Assembly: GCA_016213205.1 (NCBI GenBank)
Contig: JACRAZ010000005.1
Coordinates: 1 to 64,000, forward strand
Reading direction: 5' to 3'
Source: Burkholderiales bacterium
GTDB taxonomy: Bacteria > Pseudomonadota > Gammaproteobacteria > Burkholderiales > Burkholderiaceae_C
Length of the DNA: 64,000 bases
How positions within the stretch are numbered: the stretch's first letter is position 1; each line of letters begins with the position of its first letter. Made by a program: the position numbers and the translations under genes. The notes beneath the pieces were generated by a model. The model worked only from the letters and a program-made list of their open reading frames with translations. It made no database searches and was not told the DNA's origin. This document shows, one piece after another, positions 1 through 8,511 of this stretch.

Positions 1-417
1 CCTGACGCCTGAGATCCTCGCCGTACCGCCGCCGACTTCTCACTTCCTTGTCGCTTGCCATCGTGTCCGCTTCAAAGTTACGTGGACACGATCCTTCGCG
101 GGCGAGGGGCTGAATTCAAGATGGGATGGCCGGACGCATACGGACCTATACCGAATAGGTGGTGACTACTCATGCCGGGATCAGCAGCCTTGTGTTGGCC
201 GCAGATCGTCGTTTTGTGGGCCGGCTACTGAAAGGTGGCCGATCTGCCACCGGTCGGACCTGGCCAGACCAGGCACCAAACGCTGGCGTTGTCTGACGTA
301 GGACGCGCCGCACTGCCGCCTGGTCCTCGAGGCCACGCGCGTCGGCAAATTCTCCGGTCTGATTGGTTCCGTCGAAGAGATCCCGAACCCGGCGAGCGCT
401 TGCCGTCTACCTCGCAC
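1..417. other. Unassigned left-end region
   Basis: I recognise no gene here. Short open frames exist on both strands but none has a recognisable domain or a convincing ribosome binding site. The stretch lies downstream of the leftward MBL hydrolase. It contains one inverted repeat, ATCGTGTCC at 60-68 and GGACACGAT at 84-92, around a 15-base loop. This could be a weak transcript-end hairpin or the edge of a decayed mobile element; no transposase motif is visible. Confidence 0.4.
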
Positions 418-1371
418 TCACGTGAGTACGATGGTCTCGCCCTGTTGGCGCAGCACGTGGTCAGCCAATAGCCGATCCAGTGTTTCGGTGGCGAGTGAGC
501 ACGCAAGTTCGTCGTTGTTATCGCACCCGAGCGCTTCACGGAAGACTGGCGTTCGGGATATCCATTCGATCAGCTCAGCCCGTCCGCTCTGCAGGACTTC
601 CAGCATGTGATACATGAGCAGGGCGCGCGCAGCGTGCTTACGATGCCGTTCGGGTGCAGCGGCGAAGGCGTCTATGCGAGCACGCGATTGTTGGACGGCA
701 CCCGCGACATCAGTGAACAAGGCGCCATGTCCCGGAAGCACTACCAGGGGCGAAAGGCGCTCGATCGTTGCCAGCGCTCGATGGGCGTCGTCGAACCCCG
801 GCGCACCAGCCAATGCCGGAAAGATGATCGCAAGCCGGTTCTCCCAGAGCGCGTCGCCGCTGATGAGAATGCGTTCCTCAGGCTGAAACAGCATCACCGC
901 GTCGGGGTCGTGGCCCGGAGCCGGGTGCACCTGCCAACGGCAGGCACCGAGTTGCAGGTCGGTGCCACTCGAGAAGTACGCGCTCGGTGCGAAGCGTTCA
1001 CACTGCTGGCCGGTGTGCTGGTAGCTCAGCAAGCCCTCGTCCCATGGTGCGACCGCCTCACGGTAACCACGCGGCACGGACAGGCTTGCCCCGGGCCAGC
1101 GTCGTTGCAGTCCCGCATTGCCGCCGCAGTGGTCGCTGTGCAGGTGCGTGTTGATGATCGCCCCCAGGCTTTGCCCGCGGAGCGCGTGTTCCACCAGCGC
1201 GAGCGTCTGATCAAGATGCGTGACGTAGCCCGTGTCGACAACACAGGCGGGGCCGTCCGGCCCCTCGTCAAACACGACGTTGTTGGCTGAGAGCCAACCC
1301 CGTACGAGCAGGGTCGCCCCCACACGCTCGAGCGCTGCAAGAGCCTCTGCAAACCCGAAGCCCCCGGGCAT
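418..1371 (-). CDS. MBL-fold metallo-hydrolase
   Basis: A 317-residue protein of the metallo-beta-lactamase fold superfamily, probably a cytoplasmic thioesterase- or glyoxalase-II-like hydrolase; the substrate is unknown. The HxHxDH motif THLHSDHCGG has its ligands at about residues 76, 78, 80 and 81. H154 (PAPGHDPD), D173 (ISGDALW) and H215 (LPGHG) supply the remaining ligands, so a two-metal site looks complete. I start at the ATG at 1371, because longer reading overlaps the end of the upstream ligase gene. The gene lies 11 bases downstream of fadD on the same strand and is probably co-transcribed, which suggests acyl-CoA or thioester metabolism. There is no signal peptide. Confidence 0.85.
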   Translation of the reverse strand: MPGGFGFAEALAALERVGATLLVRGWLSANNVVFDEGPDGPACVVDTGYVTHLDQTLALVEHALRGQSLGAIINTHLHSDHCGGNAGLQRRWPGASLSVPRGYREAVAPWDEGLLSYQHTGQQCERFAPSAYFSSGTDLQLGACRWQVHPAPGHDPDAVMLFQPEERILISGDALWENRLAIIFPALAGAPGFDDAHRALATIERLSPLVVLPGHGALFTDVAGAVQQSRARIDAFAAAPERHRKHAARALLMYHMLEVLQSGRAELIEWISRTPVFREALGCDNNDELACSLATETLDRLLADHVLRQQGETIVLT

Positions 1372-1382
1372 GTGCCAAGCCT

Positions 1383-3068
1383 TCAATGCGCGGAGCGCAA
1401 CTCGCGTCGAAGCACCTTGCCGACATTGGACTTGGGCAAAGCGTCCCGAAACTCGATATGGCGCGGCCGCTTGTAGGCCGTGAAGTTCTCGCGGCAATAG
1501 GTGGCGAGGTCATCCTCCGACAAGGTGGCATCGCGGCGAACAACGAACAGCTTCACGGCTTCACCTGACTTCTCGTCGGCAACGCCGACGGCCGCGCATT
1601 CGAGCACGCCTGGGTGCAGGCTCACGACCTGCTCGATCTCGTTCGGATAAACATTGAAGCCGGACACCAGGATCATGTCCTTCTTCCGGTCAACGATGCG
1701 AACTTCGCCTGAACTGTCCATCACGCCGATGTCGCCGGACTTGAAGAAGCCATCCGAGGTCATGACCTTCGCGGTTTCATCCGGGCGGTTCCAGTAGCCG
1801 GCCATGACCTGGGGGCCGCGGATGCAAATTTCACCGGGCTCGCCGGGCTTCACGTCCCGCCCGTCGTCGTCGCGGATCGCGATGTCGGTCGAGGGCAAGG
1901 GGAAGCCTATGCTGCCGGTGAAGGCCTTGACGTCAAGCCGATTGGTGGTGGCCACCGGCGAAGTCTCTGACAGGCCGTAGCCTTCGACGATCGGGCATCC
2001 GGTCACCTTCAACCACAGGTCGGCCGTCGCGCGCTGCACCGCCATGCCGCCCCCCACCGAAATGACCAGCTCCGAGAAATCGAGCTGCCTGAACTCAGCA
2101 TCATTGGCCAGCGCGTTGTACAGCGTGTTGACGGCGGGGAACATGTTGACCCGATGCCCTTGCAGGGCCTTCACAAACGCGCGGATGTCCCGCGGATTGG
2201 GGATCAGCAGGTTCAGCATGCCCAGCCGCGCGCCGACCATCGCGCAGATGGTCAACGCGAAGATGTGGTACAGCGGCAGCGCGCAGACAATCGTGATCTG
2301 CTTGTCACCCAGTTTGTCCAGCATCGGCCTGAACCAGGCCTCTGTCTGCAGGATGTTGGCCACCACGTTGCGATGCAGCAGCGTCGCGCCCTTGGACACG
2401 CCCGTGGTGCCGCCGGTGTACTGCAGGAATGCAACCGTGTCCGGGCCCAGGGGCGGGCGCTTGAGCGCTTGGCGCGCACCCTGGGCAACAGCGGTGTTGA
2501 AACGTGTGACCGTGCGTCCCTTGTCGAGCGGCAGACGATACTCCGGCACCATCCGGCCCAGGTGCCGGACCGCGAAGTTGATGCCGGCGCCCTTCAGGAG
2601 CCCCAGCATGTCGCCCATCGCCGCCAGAACGACATGTCGCACGTCAGTCTCGTCGATCACCTCCTCGAGCGTCACGGCAAAGTTCTCGAGCACGATGATC
2701 GCCTGCGCACCCGAGTCCTTGAGCTGGTGCAGGAGCTCTCGGGGGGTGTACAGGGGGTTCACGTTCACCACGACCATGCCGGCACGCAGGACCGCGGCAA
2801 TCGCCACCAGGTACTGCGGCAAATTGGGCATCATGACCGCGACACGGCTGCCCGCAGGCAGACCCCGGGACTGCAGCCACGCTGCCAGCGCATTCGACTG
2901 CTCGTCGATCTGGCGAAATGTCAGGCGCGTGCCCAGGCACTCCGCCGCGGTACGGCCCGCATGGCGTTGGAAAGCGTCATCGAGCAGTTCGACGAGCGAT
3001 CCATGGGTGCCGACATCGATCTCGGCTGGCACGCCGTCGGGGTAGTTCTTCAGCCAGGGCTTGTCCAC
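1383..3068 (-). CDS. fadD: Long-chain fatty acid-CoA ligase (FadD type)
   Basis: ATP-dependent acyl-CoA synthetase of the ANL superfamily, activating fatty acids to acyl-AMP and then acyl-CoA for beta-oxidation. Visible signatures are the phosphate-binding loop YTGGTTGVSKGA at about 217-228, the A5 motif GYGLSETSP at about 363-371, a GDIG motif, DRKKDMI, and a C-terminal segment with the catalytic lysine in SNVGKVLRREL. I choose the GTG at 3068: it is preceded by GGAGAG at proper spacing and gives 561 residues beginning DKPWLKNYPDGVPAEIDV, the usual FadD N-terminus. An in-frame ATG at 3110 would add 14 residues. Specificity for long chains is inferred from family resemblance, not proven. An MBL hydrolase follows in the same unit. 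Confidence 0.88.
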   Translation of the reverse strand: MDKPWLKNYPDGVPAEIDVGTHGSLVELLDDAFQRHAGRTAAECLGTRLTFRQIDEQSNALAAWLQSRGLPAGSRVAVMMPNLPQYLVAIAAVLRAGMVVVNVNPLYTPRELLHQLKDSGAQAIIVLENFAVTLEEVIDETDVRHVVLAAMGDMLGLLKGAGINFAVRHLGRMVPEYRLPLDKGRTVTRFNTAVAQGARQALKRPPLGPDTVAFLQYTGGTTGVSKGATLLHRNVVANILQTEAWFRPMLDKLGDKQITIVCALPLYHIFALTICAMVGARLGMLNLLIPNPRDIRAFVKALQGHRVNMFPAVNTLYNALANDAEFRQLDFSELVISVGGGMAVQRATADLWLKVTGCPIVEGYGLSETSPVATTNRLDVKAFTGSIGFPLPSTDIAIRDDDGRDVKPGEPGEICIRGPQVMAGYWNRPDETAKVMTSDGFFKSGDIGVMDSSGEVRIVDRKKDMILVSGFNVYPNEIEQVVSLHPGVLECAAVGVADEKSGEAVKLFVVRRDATLSEDDLATYCRENFTAYKRPRHIEFRDALPKSNVGKVLRRELRSAH

Positions 3069-3128
3069 GATCTCTCCGGTGAGTTGGCACTGATGGCCCC
3101 GCATGGTCACGAGGCAGGGCAGTGCAGG

Positions 3129-3872
3129 CTACGGTAGTTGTCCTAACGGCGAGGCCGGGTCCGCAGTGTTCCTGATCCCCGTCAGCAGCCGGGACTCGGC
3201 GCGGGGATCAAACAGCGCTGCGGCAAGTGCCTCTTCGCGCGCTTGCACGATGGCAAGGAACGGCTCCGCCCCCTTCATTGCGCCGAAGGTGTCGAACCCG
3301 GATTCGAGGAAGCGCTGCAGGTCACCCAGACCGGCGGCACGTGCCGGCCCCCGCATCATGCGCAGGCCGGTGCGCAACACGCTGCTGCGCGTGTAGTGGT
3401 CCAGCGCGCGGCCGATCTGCAGCGTGAGCGCAATCTGCTTCGCTCGCGCCTCGGGCTGGCCCGTGGTCTGCCAGATGCGCACATAGCCCGGCGCGTCAAG
3501 CCGCGCAGCGGGCAGGTGGCGCGCCATCTCGGTGTCCAAGGCCTCCGACAGCGCATGGAGCCTGGCCAGAGCGTTCACGGTCTCGGCGATCTCGCGCGGG
3601 AACATGCGCACCAGTGGGGGCACGATGCGGGCGAACTGGGCATCACGCGCGGCAAACTCCTGAGGGCCATAGAGCTCGTCCAGAAAGAAGGTCGCCGCAC
3701 CGCAATAGCGGGCGTCCTGCAGCAGGTCGGCATAGGTACGCGCGAAGCGTGCTGCCTGGTAGGTCTTGAGTGCCAGCACCTTGCCGGCCAGTTGACGGTC
3801 TGCGGCACGTTCCTGCCGCAAGGCCTCGACACGGGCAATGTGCTCCAGAATCTCTGCCGTCACCGGATCCAT
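3129..3872 (-). CDS. FFLEELY-motif conserved protein
   Basis: A 247-residue soluble, mainly helical protein of unknown function. It carries the segment ATFFLDELYGP at residues 60-70, matching the FFLEELY motif family of proteobacterial hypothetical proteins. No catalytic motif, signal peptide or membrane helix is visible. It is transcribed leftward, ending 60 bases before the fadD start, and may share that transcript. Codon use resembles the neighbours, so it looks like a resident gene. Confidence 0.75.
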   Translation of the reverse strand: MDPVTAEILEHIARVEALRQERAADRQLAGKVLALKTYQAARFARTYADLLQDARYCGAATFFLDELYGPQEFAARDAQFARIVPPLVRMFPREIAETVNALARLHALSEALDTEMARHLPAARLDAPGYVRIWQTTGQPEARAKQIALTLQIGRALDHYTRSSVLRTGLRMMRGPARAAGLGDLQRFLESGFDTFGAMKGAEPFLAIVQAREEALAAALFDPRAESRLLTGIRNTADPASPLGQLP

Positions 3873-3991
3873 GAGGCGAGCCTACCTTGCCGCGGGGCCC
3901 CCGATGTGGCCGCGGTTAGTGTGCAGTCCCTAGCCTCCAGTCGCGCCGCGCCGCCAGACTCAATCACTGCTCCGCCGCCACCCGCCACGCC

Positions 3992-4903
3992 ATGATCGCC
4001 CGCCTGCAGCAATTGCTGAGCCTCTCGATGTTGGCGCTGAGCCTCGCCTGGCTGGGCTGGTCAGCCCATCTGGCACTGGCCTGGCCTTGGCGGGTGCTGG
4101 GCGCGCTCGTGCTGCTGGCACCCCATGCGCCGGTGCTGGCGATCGAGTTCGCGCTGCTGGCTTGGCTGGGCGATCCGCGCCCCGCACCGGCGCCGACGGC
4201 GCGCATGCTCCTGCGCGCCTGGGCGAGCGAGGTCCGGATGGGCTGGCTCACCTTCGGCTGGCGCCAGCCTTGGCGCTCGCGCGCGCTGGCCGATCACCTG
4301 CCGCAGCCCGCGTCAACGGGCCGGACCGGCGTGCTGCTGGTGCATGGCTTCGTGTGCAACCGCGGCCTGTGGATGCCCTGGATGCGCAAGCTGCGCGCTG
4401 CACAGGTGCCGCATCTGGCGATCAGCCTGGAGCCGGTGTTCGGTGACATCGACGACTACCTGCCGCAGATCGACGCGGCGGTCGCCCAATTGCAAGCGGC
4501 CACTGGCCGTCCGCCGCTGATCGTGGCGCACAGCATGGGCGGACTGGCCGTGCGGGCCTGGCTGCAGGCCCATGCCGCGGACGAACGCAGCGCCGGGGTG
4601 ATCACGATCGGCACGCCCCACCATGGCACCTGGCTGGCGCGTTTTGCCCTCTCGGCCAATGGGCGCCAGATGCGCAGGCACAGCCCCTGGCTGCTGGCGC
4701 TGGCCGCGGCGGAGCCCGCAGCCCGGCGAGAGCGCTTCACCTGCTTCTACAGCCACTGCGACAACATCGTCTTCCCCGCCGGCACGGCCTGCCTGCCGGG
4801 GGCCGACAACCGGCACCTGGCCGCCACGGCCCATGTGCAGCTCGTCGCCCGCCCCGAGATCCTGAATGAGGTGCTGCGCCGCGTCGGCGCGCCGGACACC
4901 TGA
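3992..4903 (+). CDS. Membrane-anchored alpha/beta hydrolase (lipase-like)
   Basis: A 303-residue alpha/beta hydrolase resembling triacylglycerol lipases and permease-linked esterases. Two hydrophobic segments at about residues 8-30 and 35-58 probably anchor it in the inner membrane. The oxyanion region LLVHGF is at 115-120. The nucleophile elbow is AHSMGG with Ser181. A candidate acid lies in the HCDNIVFP segment and a C-terminal histidine in TAHVQL. Divergent from the FFLEELY gene, with a 119-base gap. The substrate is unknown; lipid or ester hydrolysis is inferred from the fold. Confidence 0.8.
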   Translation: MIARLQQLLSLSMLALSLAWLGWSAHLALAWPWRVLGALVLLAPHAPVLAIEFALLAWLGDPRPAPAPTARMLLRAWASEVRMGWLTFGWRQPWRSRALADHLPQPASTGRTGVLLVHGFVCNRGLWMPWMRKLRAAQVPHLAISLEPVFGDIDDYLPQIDAAVAQLQAATGRPPLIVAHSMGGLAVRAWLQAHAADERSAGVITIGTPHHGTWLARFALSANGRQMRRHSPWLLALAAAEPAARRERFTCFYSHCDNIVFPAGTACLPGADNRHLAATAHVQLVARPEILNEVLRRVGAPDT

Positions 4904-4917
4904 ACCCGGAGGTGGGC

Positions 4918-5763
4918 TCAGTCGTCGATTTCCTGCAGCAGTTGCAGAGTGGGTTCCTGCGCCATGTTCAGCAGCACGGCGATCTCGGCAATGTCGTCAG
5001 GCAGGGCCGGGTTGTCCCAGCCGCGGGCCGTGTGCCTGGCCAGCCGGATGGCCAATTGCACGTTGCGTACCTGCGGCGAGCCGCTGGCATGGTCGTCACT
5101 GATCTTGACCAGCAGCTCCGGCAGGTGCCAGGCCTTCATCAGCGCCTGCTGCACCTCGGACAAGGCCACGTTGAGCACCTGCCGTTGCGCATCGGCCGAG
5201 CGCAGCGTGGGGTCGGCCTGCTGGCGAGCGGCGATCTCGAGCGCCAGCCGTGGTGCGTGCACCCACAGCAGCAGTTCGGCGAAGTCGTGCAGCAGGGCCG
5301 CTTCGTGGATCACCGCGGCATCGTGGTCGAGCCGGTACACCGCGAAGCCGATCGCGAACCGTGCGGCACGGTGCGCACGCTGCAGCACGGCCTGCAGACC
5401 CTGAAGCGCCAATGGCTCGGATGCCAGCCGGTCCTCGACCGTGGCCTGGTCGCCAAAGGCATGGAAGAAGGGCGGAATGCCCAGCAGCACCACCGCCGCC
5501 GTCATGGTCTCCGCGTCGGTCAGCGACCGCGCCGAGCGACGCTGCGCCACGTGGCGCAGCAGCTTCAGCACCATGAGCGGGTCGCCGCCCAGGGTTTCGG
5601 CGAGCAGGTGGGCGTCCACCGCGTCCTCGTGGGCCGCGAGCTCGGCGATCGCCGCGACCGTGCTGGCCAGCACCGGGATCTCCACCTGCTCGAAGTGGTT
5701 CAGCCAGCCGGCCACGTCACGCGGCGCGTGGTCGAGGAACGGGGCGTCGATGACGTGGGACAT
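4918..5763 (-). CDS. HDOD domain protein
   Basis: A 281-residue protein occupied mostly by an HDOD domain, a catalytically degenerate HD-type output domain found in bacterial signalling proteins. The HD-like core reads HEAALLHDFAELLL near residue 150. The family usually works through protein interaction and not phosphodiesterase activity. No receiver, PAS or EAL domain is fused. It is the last gene of a leftward group (two small proteins, DUF2855, HDOD) that lies downstream of an operator-like site at 7797-7834. Confidence 0.85.
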   Translation of the reverse strand: MSHVIDAPFLDHAPRDVAGWLNHFEQVEIPVLASTVAAIAELAAHEDAVDAHLLAETLGGDPLMVLKLLRHVAQRRSARSLTDAETMTAAVVLLGIPPFFHAFGDQATVEDRLASEPLALQGLQAVLQRAHRAARFAIGFAVYRLDHDAAVIHEAALLHDFAELLLWVHAPRLALEIAARQQADPTLRSADAQRQVLNVALSEVQQALMKAWHLPELLVKISDDHASGSPQVRNVQLAIRLARHTARGWDNPALPDDIAEIAVLLNMAQEPTLQLLQEIDD

Positions 5764-5817
5764 GTGCGGCCCTTGGCGGCAACTCGTGACGATGTTTTCG
5801 GCATCGGGGCGGCGAGC

Positions 5818-6969
5818 TTAAACCCGCTGATCCCACATCGACAACATGTGTCCTGCACGCGGGTCGGCGCGGCCTTCCACCAGCGACAGGTAGACCTGCC
5901 GCACGGCCGCGGCGCCATGGCCCTGCCGAACTTCCAGCCAGGGCGATCCACCGCAGGCGTCCATGGCGCGCATCAGGCGCGCCCACGCAGCCTGCACGCG
6001 CTGCTGGAAGCCCTCGGGGCCCCAGCCCTGCGGCGGCGGACCCGTGCGCTTGCGCAGCTGCCCGGGCGCAAAGAACGCGGTCGGTCGGGGGCCCGGCAGC
6101 CCCAGGTCGGAATCCAGCGCGTCCCAGTGCGTGCCGCCAACCGTGCAGCTGTAGCTGAGCGTGCCCGCAAAGTGCTCGTGCACGGAACGGCGCTGCGCGG
6201 CGCTGCCGGACAGGTCGATGTACACCGTGGGCACGCGCGGGTCCAGCGCGTGCAGGTCGTCGTAGGCCAGCACGTGGTCGTAGCAGCCGAGGCTGCGCGT
6301 GAACGCCAGGTTCATGCCGGCCGTGAGGCCCACCACCGACACCGGCGACGGCCCGTCCTGGCGGCCGGCCAGGCAAAGCGCCGTGCCGTAGGCTGTCTTG
6401 CTCGAGGCGCTGGACAGCAGCACCTGCTGCGCGCCGAAGAAGTCGTGCTCGGCCAGAAAATCGTCGATCAGGAACGCGGTGGTGAACAGCGGCCGCAGCA
6501 GCGCCTGGCGGGCTTCGTGCTGGTCCGGCCGCGGCGTGTCGGCCGCGCAGAACTGCACCCGGTTGTAGGGCGCCGGCAGTGAGGCCCGGTGTGCACTGCC
6601 GTCGATGAAGCCGCGCGTGTCGACCGCCTGCGGCTGCACCACCAGGTGGCTGCCCATCGGCCAGAAGCCGAAGCAGCGCTGGCCGGGGGCCACCCCGAGC
6701 GACGCAGACTCCACCACCGTGGCAAAACCCCACACCGGGATGCAGCCCAGGCTCTCGGACCCGGTGGGGAAGAAGGACCAGTACTTCATCGCCTCGCCGA
6801 ACGCCGCGTAGGTGACGTTGTTGGCCGTGAGTGCGAACGAGTCGATGCGCAGGCGGGCCTGGCCAGCGGCCAGCGCGCGTTGCGCATCCGGGTCCGCCGC
6901 GATGCAGGTGTTGCGCAGGTTGTGCCGGTGCACCAGCAGGCGCACGGGTTCATCCAGGGTCGTCGTCAT
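5818..6969 (-). CDS. DUF2855 family protein (MDR-like)
   Basis: A 383-residue protein matching the DUF2855 family, which looks like a divergent medium-chain dehydrogenase/reductase without the structural zinc. The N-terminal half has the GroES-like segment with LTANNVTYAAFGEAMKYW, and the middle has a Rossmann-like SASSKTAYGTALCL followed by VSVVGLTAGMN. Enzymatic activity is unproven. The gene precedes the HDOD gene by 54 bases and follows an 85-residue protein by 24 bases, so co-transcription is likely. No signal peptide. Confidence 0.82.
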   Translation of the reverse strand: MTTTLDEPVRLLVHRHNLRNTCIAADPDAQRALAAGQARLRIDSFALTANNVTYAAFGEAMKYWSFFPTGSESLGCIPVWGFATVVESASLGVAPGQRCFGFWPMGSHLVVQPQAVDTRGFIDGSAHRASLPAPYNRVQFCAADTPRPDQHEARQALLRPLFTTAFLIDDFLAEHDFFGAQQVLLSSASSKTAYGTALCLAGRQDGPSPVSVVGLTAGMNLAFTRSLGCYDHVLAYDDLHALDPRVPTVYIDLSGSAAQRRSVHEHFAGTLSYSCTVGGTHWDALDSDLGLPGPRPTAFFAPGQLRKRTGPPPQGWGPEGFQQRVQAAWARLMRAMDACGGSPWLEVRQGHGAAAVRQVYLSLVEGRADPRAGHMLSMWDQRV

Positions 6970-6993
6970 GTCGGCTCCTCGAGTCGCCGCGCA

Positions 6994-7251
6994 TCACAGG
7001 CGCGTGACGCCGGGCACGTGGCCGACGTACTCACCATCGACATACAGCGCACCTTCGGGTGCACCGGCTTCGGCGTAGAACTCGAGTTCCGGCGCGCGCT
7101 GCGCGTGCTGGCGGCGGCTCGTGCGCAGCTGGCGCGCCAGGCGGGCCAAGGTCTTGCTGGCGCTGCGCAGTGCCAGGGCGGCCAACTGCCGCGGGAAGCT
7201 GCCGCGCGGGGCGGCGAGGGGGCCGTGAAAGCCTTGCAGGGTCTTGCTCAT
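6994..7251 (-). CDS. Small hypothetical protein (85 aa)
   Basis: Encodes 85 residues, starting MSKTLQGFHG, basic in the middle (repeated Arg, Lys and Gln) and ending in an acidic/Gly segment with a Tyr. The ATG at 7251 is preceded by GGAG seven bases upstream, which decides the start over an in-frame ATG at 7278. No known domain is recognised. It is packed 24 bases upstream of the DUF2855 gene and 54 bases downstream of another small gene, which supports a real member of the operon. Confidence 0.6.
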   Translation of the reverse strand: MSKTLQGFHGPLAAPRGSFPRQLAALALRSASKTLARLARQLRTSRRQHAQRAPELEFYAEAGAPEGALYVDGEYVGHVPGVTRL

Positions 7252-7305
7252 GGTCGTCTCCAGGGGCGCTGCACCCACCGACCGGGTCGGGTGCGCTCCC
7301 GCAGT

Positions 7306-7467
7306 TCAGGTGCAGGGATGTCGTTCCTTCAGCAGCTCGCGCTGCAGTTCGCGCTTGGCCAACAGGCGCTGGGCGCCGCCGTCGCGTCGATGTGCGCCGG
7401 CGCGTCGATGAAGACAGGCGGCGACGATCGGATTGCGGGGCTTGGGGGTGTTGACGGTGATCTTCAT
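7306..7467 (-). CDS. Small basic protein (53 aa)
   Basis: Encodes 53 residues starting MKITVNTPKPRNPIVAA and rich in Arg, His and Lys. Short basic proteins beginning MKI..PKPRNP occur in Burkholderiales as uncharacterised genes; that resemblance is from memory. GGAGAA lies about five bases before the ATG at 7467, a good ribosome binding site. Just upstream on the transcript is a run of six T, and before that a strong hairpin (7512-7542), so expression may be attenuated. The function is unknown. Confidence 0.6.
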   Translation of the reverse strand: MKITVNTPKPRNPIVAACLHRRAGAHRRDGGAQRLLAKRELQRELLKERHPCT

Positions 7468-7511
7468 GAGGGTTCTCCAGGAAAAAAGCCGATCCGGGCT
7501 CCGGAAACACA

Positions 7512-7542
7512 ACGGCCCGGGTGCGTGAGCGACCCGGGCCGT
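7512..7542 (-). terminator. Perfect hairpin in the leader of the small-protein operon
   Basis: Arms ACGGCCCGGGT (7512-7522) and ACCCGGGCCGT (7532-7542) form an 11-bp perfect stem with a 9-base loop. On the minus strand it is followed by TTGTGTTTCC, a weak U-tract, and about 30 bases further by six T in a row. It could end a short upstream transcript or act as an attenuator before the 53-residue gene. Confidence 0.5.
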
Positions 7543-7574
7543 GGACTTGGTTGATGCGGACTTGTGTGCCGCTG

Positions 7575-7709
7575 TCAGCCAGCCGCGACCCCTGGTGGGG
7601 CGCCAACGACACCGTGAGCCGCGCCTGCTGCTGCCACGGGGTTCCCGGACGCCGGCACCTGCGCTGCGCGCAGGACCAACGAGACCACGGGGACCTTCGG
7701 TGCAAACAT
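7575..7709 (-). CDS. Candidate small ORF (44 aa) in the operon leader
   Basis: An ATG at 7709 opens 44 codons ending in TGA at 7575-7577. The product starts MFAPKVPVVSLVLRAAQV and is Ala/Val/Gly-rich. Roughly three quarters of its codons end in G or C, similar to real genes here, but no clear ribosome binding site precedes it. It sits between the operator-like site 7797-7834 and the hairpin 7512-7542, so it may be a leader peptide or simply chance. Confidence 0.25.
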   Translation of the reverse strand: MFAPKVPVVSLVLRAAQVPASGNPVAAAGAAHGVVGAPPGVAAG

Positions 7710-7796
7710 GGACAGGGGGAACTCGGACGGTGAGGGGTTGATCGGGGGGGTATCGCCGCGTGTCGGGCCTGCCGGGGGAGGGGGCGTTTCTCGCGA

Positions 7797-7834
7797 CTTG
7801 CGCAGATGATAAACATTTGTTTATCTTGCGCAAG
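7797..7834 (-). promoter_or_regulatory. Operator-like inverted repeat over a candidate promoter
   Basis: The inner palindrome GATAAACA-TT-TGTTTATC (7808-7825) is flanked by outer arms CTTGCGCA (7797-7804) and TGCGCAAG (7827-7834). On the minus strand a sigma-70-like TTGCGC and TATCAT with a 16-base spacer lie within it. A 21-base variant of the inner site recurs immediately upstream of the helix-turn-helix gene (8512-8532), pointing to that protein as the binder. Confidence 0.6.
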
Positions 7835-7903
7835 CATCGATCCCGCAGATGCGGGTAAATCCTGATGTGATGAGGCGGCCGCGTGCGGCCCGCGGCTGCG
7901 GCT

Positions 7904-8506
7904 TCAGCGTTTGCGCTTCAACGGCGCCACGCCGGACTGGCTGCGGGCCCACAGCGCCAGATCGTTGTCTACCGGCTGCGCGGGCGCGCCCGGGGCCTTC
8001 TGCTGTGCCGCCGGGGCTGGCCGCGCGGGTGGCTGCGCGCGCTGGACGGGGGTGTCGTCCGATGGCGGCGTCAGCACCTCGCCGAGCAGATCGAGCAGCC
8101 GGGTGCGTGCCCGCTGGGGATGCCGGCGGTAGTAGGTGAGCACCAGGCCGACGATGAAGCGTTCGTCATCGTCCTGCGGCAGGTGACCGGGCTGCGCAGG
8201 TGCGGTGTCGACCAGGGCGGCCGACGACGCCATCGGCACGCCGCTGCCGTGCGGCTGGTCCATCCAGCCATGCGGCTTGCGGCACAACTGCTCGAACTGG
8301 CGCGCGAGCCGCTCACCGATCTGCCGCGAGCGGCCCTTGATCTGGCTCCAATAGCTGGGCTGGATCTGCAGCCGTTCGGCAAAGCGCCGCTCCAGGCCGC
8401 GCAGCGTGGCGGCATCAGGGGCGGAGACGGTGGCCTGGACGAATTCGTCGAACAGCAGCAGGGCGTTGTCGAGCCGGATGCGCGCGACGTCAGGCACGGA
8501 GGACAT
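7904..8506 (-). CDS. Helix-turn-helix DNA-binding protein, probable autoregulator
   Basis: A 200-residue protein. Residues about 35-85 (RFAERLQIQPSYWSQIKGRSR followed by IGERLARQFEQL and KPHGWMD) have the spacing and residues of a phage-repressor-like HTH, with QPSYWSQIKGRSR as the likely recognition helix. The C-terminal half is Pro/Gln/Ala-rich, poorly structured and ends in a basic tail. No peptidase (LexA-like) domain is evident. A GATGATAAAC-N5-GTTGATC site sits six bases upstream of the start and a near-identical site lies 70 bases past its stop, before the next leftward genes. This suggests autoregulation plus control of those genes. The family assignment is moderate and the function is inferred. 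Confidence 0.68.
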   Translation of the reverse strand: MSSVPDVARIRLDNALLLFDEFVQATVSAPDAATLRGLERRFAERLQIQPSYWSQIKGRSRQIGERLARQFEQLCRKPHGWMDQPHGSGVPMASSAALVDTAPAQPGHLPQDDDERFIVGLVLTYYRRHPQRARTRLLDLLGEVLTPPSDDTPVQRAQPPARPAPAAQQKAPGAPAQPVDNDLALWARSQSGVAPLKRKR

Positions 8507-8511
8507 GCCTC

